The position numbers were made by a program, and so were the translations under genes. DNA of 64,000 nucleotides from Paracoccus aminophilus JCM 7686 (GTDB taxonomy: Bacteria; Pseudomonadota; Alphaproteobacteria; Rhodobacterales; Rhodobacteraceae), in assembly GCF_000444995.1 (NCBI RefSeq), contig NC_022044.1, positions 142,584 through 206,583 of the forward strand. The letters are read 5' to 3'. The notes below the pieces were generated by a model. It did no database searches and was not told where the DNA came from. It was given only the letters and a program-made list of their open reading frames with translations. Shown here piece by piece: positions 60,249-64,000 of this stretch (position 1 is its first letter; each line of letters begins with the position of its first letter).

Positions 60249-61288
60249 TTGCGCACCACCCGGAAGCGCGTGAGTTGCAGCGCCAGCACCATGAAAAGAA
60301 GCGCCGTCGCCAGCAGCATATCGGCGATATAGGTCGGCACGCCTGCGGCGCGGCTCATGCTATCCGAGCCCACGAAAACCGCCGCAACGAAGAGCGCCGA
60401 GGGCACGACCGCCAGCGGATTGAGAAGCGCCAGCATGGCAACCACGATGCCGGTGTAGCCAAAGCCCGGCGAGAGATCGAGGCTGAGATGGCCCTTCAGC
60501 CCCGCCACCTCGGACCAACCGGCAAGCCCCGCAAGCCCGCCCGACAACAGCGCAGTCAGGACCAGAACGCGGTTGACCGGCATCCCGGCGAAACGGGCGG
60601 CGGCGGCGTTTTGACCGACCGCGCGCATCTCGAAGCCGAAGGTGGTGCGCTTCTGGATCAGCCAGACCACGACGGCGGCAATGATCGCAACGCCAAAGCC
60701 CCAATGCAGGCGCAGGCCGGTCGCGATGCGCGGCAGCCGCGCCTCTTTGATCAGCGCCGCCGATTTTGGCCAGCCCATGCCCATCGGATCCTTCATCGGC
60801 CCTTCGAGCAGATAGGAGACGAAAAGCAGCATGACGAAGTTCAGAAGCAGCGTGGTGACGACCTCATCCACGCCAAGCTTGGTCTTGAGCAGCACCGGCC
60901 CCAGAAGAACCAAGGCCCCCGCAAGCATCGCGACCGCCGCCGAGATCGGCAGGACCAAAGGTGCGCCAAGCGCCCCGGTGCCCAGAAGGACGGCCATGAT
61001 CGCGCCGGCGTAAAGCTGCGCCTCGGCCCCGATGTTCCACAGCCGCGCGCGGAAGGCGACGGCGACGGCAAGGCCGGTGAAGATCAAAGGCGTCGCGCGG
61101 TTCAGCGTTTCAAGGAGCGCGAATTTCGAGCCGAACGCCCCTTTGACGATCAGCCCGAAGGTGTTCAGCGGATTGGCTCCGGCGATCATCGCCAAGAGCG
61201 AGCCGACCAGCACCGTGCCCAAAAGCGCCAAGGCCGGAAAGCCCAAGCGGCGCGCGAGTGTGGGTTGCGCGATTGGTTCAAGCCGCAT
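60245..61288 (-). CDS. BMP-type nucleoside ABC transporter permease 1
   Basis: A 347-residue inner-membrane permease (YufP/NupP-like), with a short cytoplasmic start (MRLEPIAQPTLARRLG) and about nine membrane segments. LIFTGLAVAVAFRARLWNIGAEAQ near 65-90 (in part) and the central GVDEVVTTLLLNFVM are family hallmarks that contact the ATPase. The ATG at 61288 is selected because it overlaps the ATPase end by 11 nt; the open frame to 61342 runs into it further. It pairs with the downstream permease. Confidence 0.92.
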   Translation of the reverse strand: MRLEPIAQPTLARRLGFPALALLGTVLVGSLLAMIAGANPLNTFGLIVKGAFGSKFALLETLNRATPLIFTGLAVAVAFRARLWNIGAEAQLYAGAIMAVLLGTGALGAPLVLPISAAVAMLAGALVLLGPVLLKTKLGVDEVVTTLLLNFVMLLFVSYLLEGPMKDPMGMGWPKSAALIKEARLPRIATGLRLHWGFGVAIIAAVVVWLIQKRTTFGFEMRAVGQNAAAARFAGMPVNRVLVLTALLSGGLAGLAGWSEVAGLKGHLSLDLSPGFGYTGIVVAMLALLNPLAVVPSALFVAAVFVGSDSMSRAAGVPTYIADMLLATALLFMVLALQLTRFRVVRK

Positions 61289-62837
61289 CAGGGGCTCCTT
61301 TGGTCGTCGGGGCAAAGCCCTCGCCTGCCATCCACAGGCCAAGCTCTGCCGGGGTCTTGGTGCCGCGCGGGAAGGCGGGCGAGAGGCGGCCCTCGGAAAT
61401 CACATGGATCCGGTCGGCCAGCCCCATGATCTCGTCGAGGTCTTCGGAAATCAGCAAAACCGCCGCCCCCGCATCGCGCGCCGCAATCAGCCGCGACTGG
61501 ACATAGGCGATCGCGCCGATATCGAGACCGCGCACCGGCTGGTTCGCGAGAATGATCGTCGGGCCGGGTTCCAGCACGCGGCCAAGGATCAGCTTTTGCA
61601 TATTCCCGCCCGAGAGCAACCGTATCGCTGTAGTCGGCCCCGGACAGCGCACGTCATAGGCCGCGATGATCTCTTCGGCAAAGCGGCGGGCCGCGCGCCA
61701 GTCGATTAGGCCCATCTTACTGAAATCAGGGCGGAAATAGCCTTCAAGCACGGCATTTTCCGTCAGGTTGAACCCGGCAATCGTGCCGGTCTTGTGGCGA
61801 TCTTCGGGGATGCGGGCAATGCCGCGCCGGATCGCTTCACGCGGGGACCAGCCGGAAACGGGGATGCCTTGCAGCGCGATCTGGCCCGAACTCGGCGCGA
61901 TCAAGCCGCTGACCAGATCAGCCAAAGCCGCCTGGCCATTGCCCGAGACGCCCGCAAGACCGATGATTTCGCCCGCGCGCAGATCGAGGCTCAGAGCCTT
62001 CAGCCCCGGCGCCACGCCTTGGGCGGGTGTCGAGACGCGATCAAACTGCATCAGCACCGGCCCCGCCGCGCGGGCCTCGGCCTTGGGCAAAGCGATCTCG
62101 CCCCCGACCATCATCGCGGCAAGCTGCGCGCCGGTGGTCTCGGCTGTCGCGACCTCGCCCACAACCGTGCCATGGCGCAGAACCACCGAGCGGTCGGCAA
62201 TCGCCATGACCTCATGCAGCTTGTGGCTGATGAAGAGGATCGACAGCCCCTGCGCGATCGCCTTGCGCAAAGTGGCAAAGAGCGCCTCGGCCTCTTGCGG
62301 GGTCAGAACCGCGGTCGGCTCGTCAAGGATCAGGATGCGCGCATCGCGGTAAAGCGCCTTGAGGATCTCGACGCGCTGACGCTCGCCCACGGTCAGGCTG
62401 CCAACGCGGGCGTCGGGATCGACGGAAAGCCCGAAATCGCGGCTGAGCGCCTCGACCTTGCGGCGCGCCGCCCCCCTGCCCGTCCCGCGCGAGAACAGCC
62501 GCTCGGTGCCAAGCCGGATATTGTCGAGCACGCTCAGATTGTCGGCGAGCGTGAAATGCTGGTGGACCATGCCAACGCCGGCATCCAGCGCCGCGCGCGG
62601 CTGGCCAGGAGGCAGAGGCTGTCCGAAAACGTCTACGGTGCCTTCATCGGCCACATAATGGCCGAAGAGGATATTCATCAATGTGGTCTTGCCCGCGCCG
62701 TTTTCGCCCAAAAGCGCGACGACCTCGCCACGGTGCAAGGACAGGCTGACGGCATTATTCGCCGTCAGTCTGCCGAAACGTTTGGTGATGCCCTCAAGGC
62801 GCAGGACTTGCTCCCGCGCCCCGCCGTCTTGTGTCAT
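61278..62837 (-). CDS. BMP-type nucleoside ABC transporter ATP-binding protein with two ATPase domains
   Basis: A 519-residue tandem ABC ATPase (YufO/NupO, RbsA-like). In the first half, Walker A is GENGAGKTTL at about 39-48, Walker B ILILDEPTAVL near 166-176 and the switch His is in SHKLHEV; in the second half Walker A is altered (GVSGNGQAAL), as is usual in this group, while a signature LLSGGNMQKL is present near 410. The ATG at 62837 shares one base with the BMP stop; a GTG one codon upstream is less likely. It energises uptake through the two permeases. Confidence 0.93.
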   Translation of the reverse strand: MTQDGGAREQVLRLEGITKRFGRLTANNAVSLSLHRGEVVALLGENGAGKTTLMNILFGHYVADEGTVDVFGQPLPPGQPRAALDAGVGMVHQHFTLADNLSVLDNIRLGTERLFSRGTGRGAARRKVEALSRDFGLSVDPDARVGSLTVGERQRVEILKALYRDARILILDEPTAVLTPQEAEALFATLRKAIAQGLSILFISHKLHEVMAIADRSVVLRHGTVVGEVATAETTGAQLAAMMVGGEIALPKAEARAAGPVLMQFDRVSTPAQGVAPGLKALSLDLRAGEIIGLAGVSGNGQAALADLVSGLIAPSSGQIALQGIPVSGWSPREAIRRGIARIPEDRHKTGTIAGFNLTENAVLEGYFRPDFSKMGLIDWRAARRFAEEIIAAYDVRCPGPTTAIRLLSGGNMQKLILGRVLEPGPTIILANQPVRGLDIGAIAYVQSRLIAARDAGAAVLLISEDLDEIMGLADRIHVISEGRLSPAFPRGTKTPAELGLWMAGEGFAPTTKGAPDAA

Positions 62838-63850
62838 CACGAGGCCTTCGGCTCGGTATCGTCAATGGCGACGGTGAACGAGCCGTCCTTGATCGCGGCC
62901 ATGCGCTCTTCGACAAGCTTCTTGGCCTCGGCCGGGATCTTGTCCTCGAAGGTGCCGTAAGGCGCGAGCGCGCAGCCGCCGTCCTTCATATAGGAATAGA
63001 CGCCGTAATTCTCGGCCTTGAAAGCGCCCGCGTTCACTGCCTCGATGGCTTTGGTCAGCGTGGGCGCGAAATCCCACAGCGCGGAAGCGACGACGGTTTC
63101 GGGATAATCGGCCTGCGTGTCGATCACATTGCCGATCGCGAGAATGCCCTTTTCCTTCGCCGCATCCGAGACGCCGAAACGCTCGGCATAAAGCACATCG
63201 GCGCCAGCGTCGGTCATGGCAAAGGCGGTTTCCTTGGCTTTCGGCGGATCGAACCACGAGCCAATAAACGAGACCTGGAATTTCGCATCCGCGCGGGTTT
63301 CCTTCACGCCCGCCATGAAAGCATTCATCAGACGGTTGACCTCGGGGATCGGGAAGCCGCCGACCATGCCGATATTGCCGTTCTTGGTCATCGCGCCCGC
63401 AATGATCCCCGTGAGGTAAGAGGCGTCCTGAATATAGTTGTCAAAGACCGCGACATTCGGGCTGTCGTCCGAGGGCGGCAGGCTCGAGCCAAGCAGGAAG
63501 GCCACTTCGGGATAATCGGCAGCGACTTCGCGGGCCTCTTGCTCGACCCCGAAGATATCGCCGATAATCAGCTTCGCGCCGCCTTCGGCATATTCGCGCA
63601 GCACGCGGGCGAAATCGGTGTTCGAGACATTCTCGCTATAGACATAATCGACCGTGCCCGCCGCTTTGGCGGCCTCGGATGCGGCGTGCAGGCGGCCGCA
63701 CCACTGCTGCTCGACCGGGTTCGTATAGACGCCCGCCAGCTTGATCGGCTCGGCGGCGCGCAGCGCCTTGGGCAATGTCGTGGCGAGCGCCAGAGCACCG
63801 GCCCCCAGCATGAGACCGCGTCGCGTGACGGTGAAAGACGAATGATGCAT
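62837..63850 (-). CDS. BMP-family periplasmic nucleoside-binding protein
   Basis: A 337-residue solute-binding protein of the BMP (basic membrane lipoprotein, PnrA-like) family. A Tat-like signal covers about 1-33 (TVTRRGLMLGAGALALATTL), with no lipobox Cys. The mature part shows VDYVYSENVSNTDFARVLREYA, GAKLIIGDIFGVEQEAREVA, GNIGMVGGFPIPEVNRLMNAF (each in part) and the final KLVEERMAAIKDG. It is the first gene of the four-gene importer operon ending in a cytosine-deaminase-like gene. The ribosome binding site is AGAGGGT. BMP proteins bind purine or pyrimidine nucleosides; the ligand here is inferred. Confidence 0.93.
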   Translation of the reverse strand: MHHSSFTVTRRGLMLGAGALALATTLPKALRAAEPIKLAGVYTNPVEQQWCGRLHAASEAAKAAGTVDYVYSENVSNTDFARVLREYAEGGAKLIIGDIFGVEQEAREVAADYPEVAFLLGSSLPPSDDSPNVAVFDNYIQDASYLTGIIAGAMTKNGNIGMVGGFPIPEVNRLMNAFMAGVKETRADAKFQVSFIGSWFDPPKAKETAFAMTDAGADVLYAERFGVSDAAKEKGILAIGNVIDTQADYPETVVASALWDFAPTLTKAIEAVNAGAFKAENYGVYSYMKDGGCALAPYGTFEDKIPAEAKKLVEERMAAIKDGSFTVAIDDTEPKAS

Positions 63851-64000
63851 CGCTACCCTCTGATCCTTGTTGGCGTCTGGCGGGGACCATTTGCACTTTC
63901 ACGCCCTGCTCGCAAGGCCGCCCCGGTAAAGGGAATGATGCCAGCAAAATCCGCTTCGGTCTTCTGGAGATTGCAGCCGCCCAAAGCGGCGCAGTCGCGC
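63851..64000 (-). promoter_or_regulatory. Upstream region of the nucleoside importer operon, running to the window edge
   Basis: These 150 nt contain the ribosome binding site AGAGGGT just before the BMP start and should include the operon promoter. I see no reliable -35/-10 pair, no riboswitch hallmark and no credible coding frame. A small GCCGC...GCGGC hairpin lies at 63976-63990. Confidence 0.3.

Noticed and set aside
1..64000. Genomic-island signs such as tRNA-flanked ends, integrase, insertion sequences or marked base-composition change at the T6SS edges
   Set aside because: None were seen. The flanking genes and the T6SS genes look alike in base composition and codon use, so recent transfer cannot be argued from this window.

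Overview
The window reads as a chromosome segment of a high-GC alphaproteobacterium, most likely from the Paracoccus/Rhodobacter group (Rhodobacterales). This is inferred from codon use, from the ScfR-family regulator beside the methylcitrate genes, and from a type VI secretion (T6SS) locus with a PpkA/PppA/TagF/FHA phosphorylation branch and no TssJ. No rRNA, tRNA, CRISPR array, transposase, phage gene or replication origin was seen.

Layout: (1) 136-5688, propionyl-CoA catabolism: an ScfR/MccR-type regulator divergent from an operon of a hot-dog thioesterase, prpD, prpC and prpB. (2) 5731-11614, vitamin B12 uptake on the minus strand: a clear cobalamin riboswitch, then btuB, btuF, btuC, btuD and a conserved protein of unknown function. 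(3) 11739-15408, two regulator/target pairs: an Rrf2 regulator with a thioredoxin-reductase-like flavoprotein, and a MarR regulator divergent from a DHA2-type MFS pump; each regulator has a palindrome at its promoter. (4) 15426-51983, a T6SS locus of about 36.5 kb. (5) 52284-57533, a TetR-type regulator and a two-gene RND efflux operon without an outer-membrane channel gene. (6) 57613-63850, a small exported protein, then a BMP-type nucleoside ABC importer in one operon with a cytosine-deaminase-like amidohydrolase.

The T6SS locus has three blocks. Right block (minus strand): unknown T6SS-associated protein, FHA protein, TssA, TssB, TssC, Hcp, TssE, TssF, TssG, TssH/ClpV. Left block (minus strand): DUF1036 protein, caspase-like protein, LytM/SLT protein, a giant autotransporter, TssK, TssL with an OmpA-like domain, TssM, TagF, PppA, PpkA. 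Between them, on the plus strand, lies an exported protein followed by ExbB, ExbD, a second ExbD and a TonB-like protein. VgrG, PAAR and TssJ are absent from the window.

The most unusual content is the central envelope module. The TonB-like protein has a TonB-style SxxxH membrane anchor, but its C-terminal domain is not TonB-like; it is visibly homologous to the periplasmic C-terminal domain of the T6SS kinase PpkA at the far end of the locus. The second ExbD has Asn where the proton-carrying Asp should be. Next to this lie a caspase-fold protein that keeps the Cys but has lost the His, and a protein joining a LytM domain without its zinc ligands to an apparently intact lytic transglycosylase. 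TssL carries three D/E-x-T-x-[IF]-G motifs spaced exactly 44 residues apart, and PpkA carries three similar TRIA/TRFA motifs, which look like phosphothreonine docking sites for the FHA protein. I infer a proton-motive-force-linked envelope or sensing module built into phosphorylation-controlled T6SS assembly.
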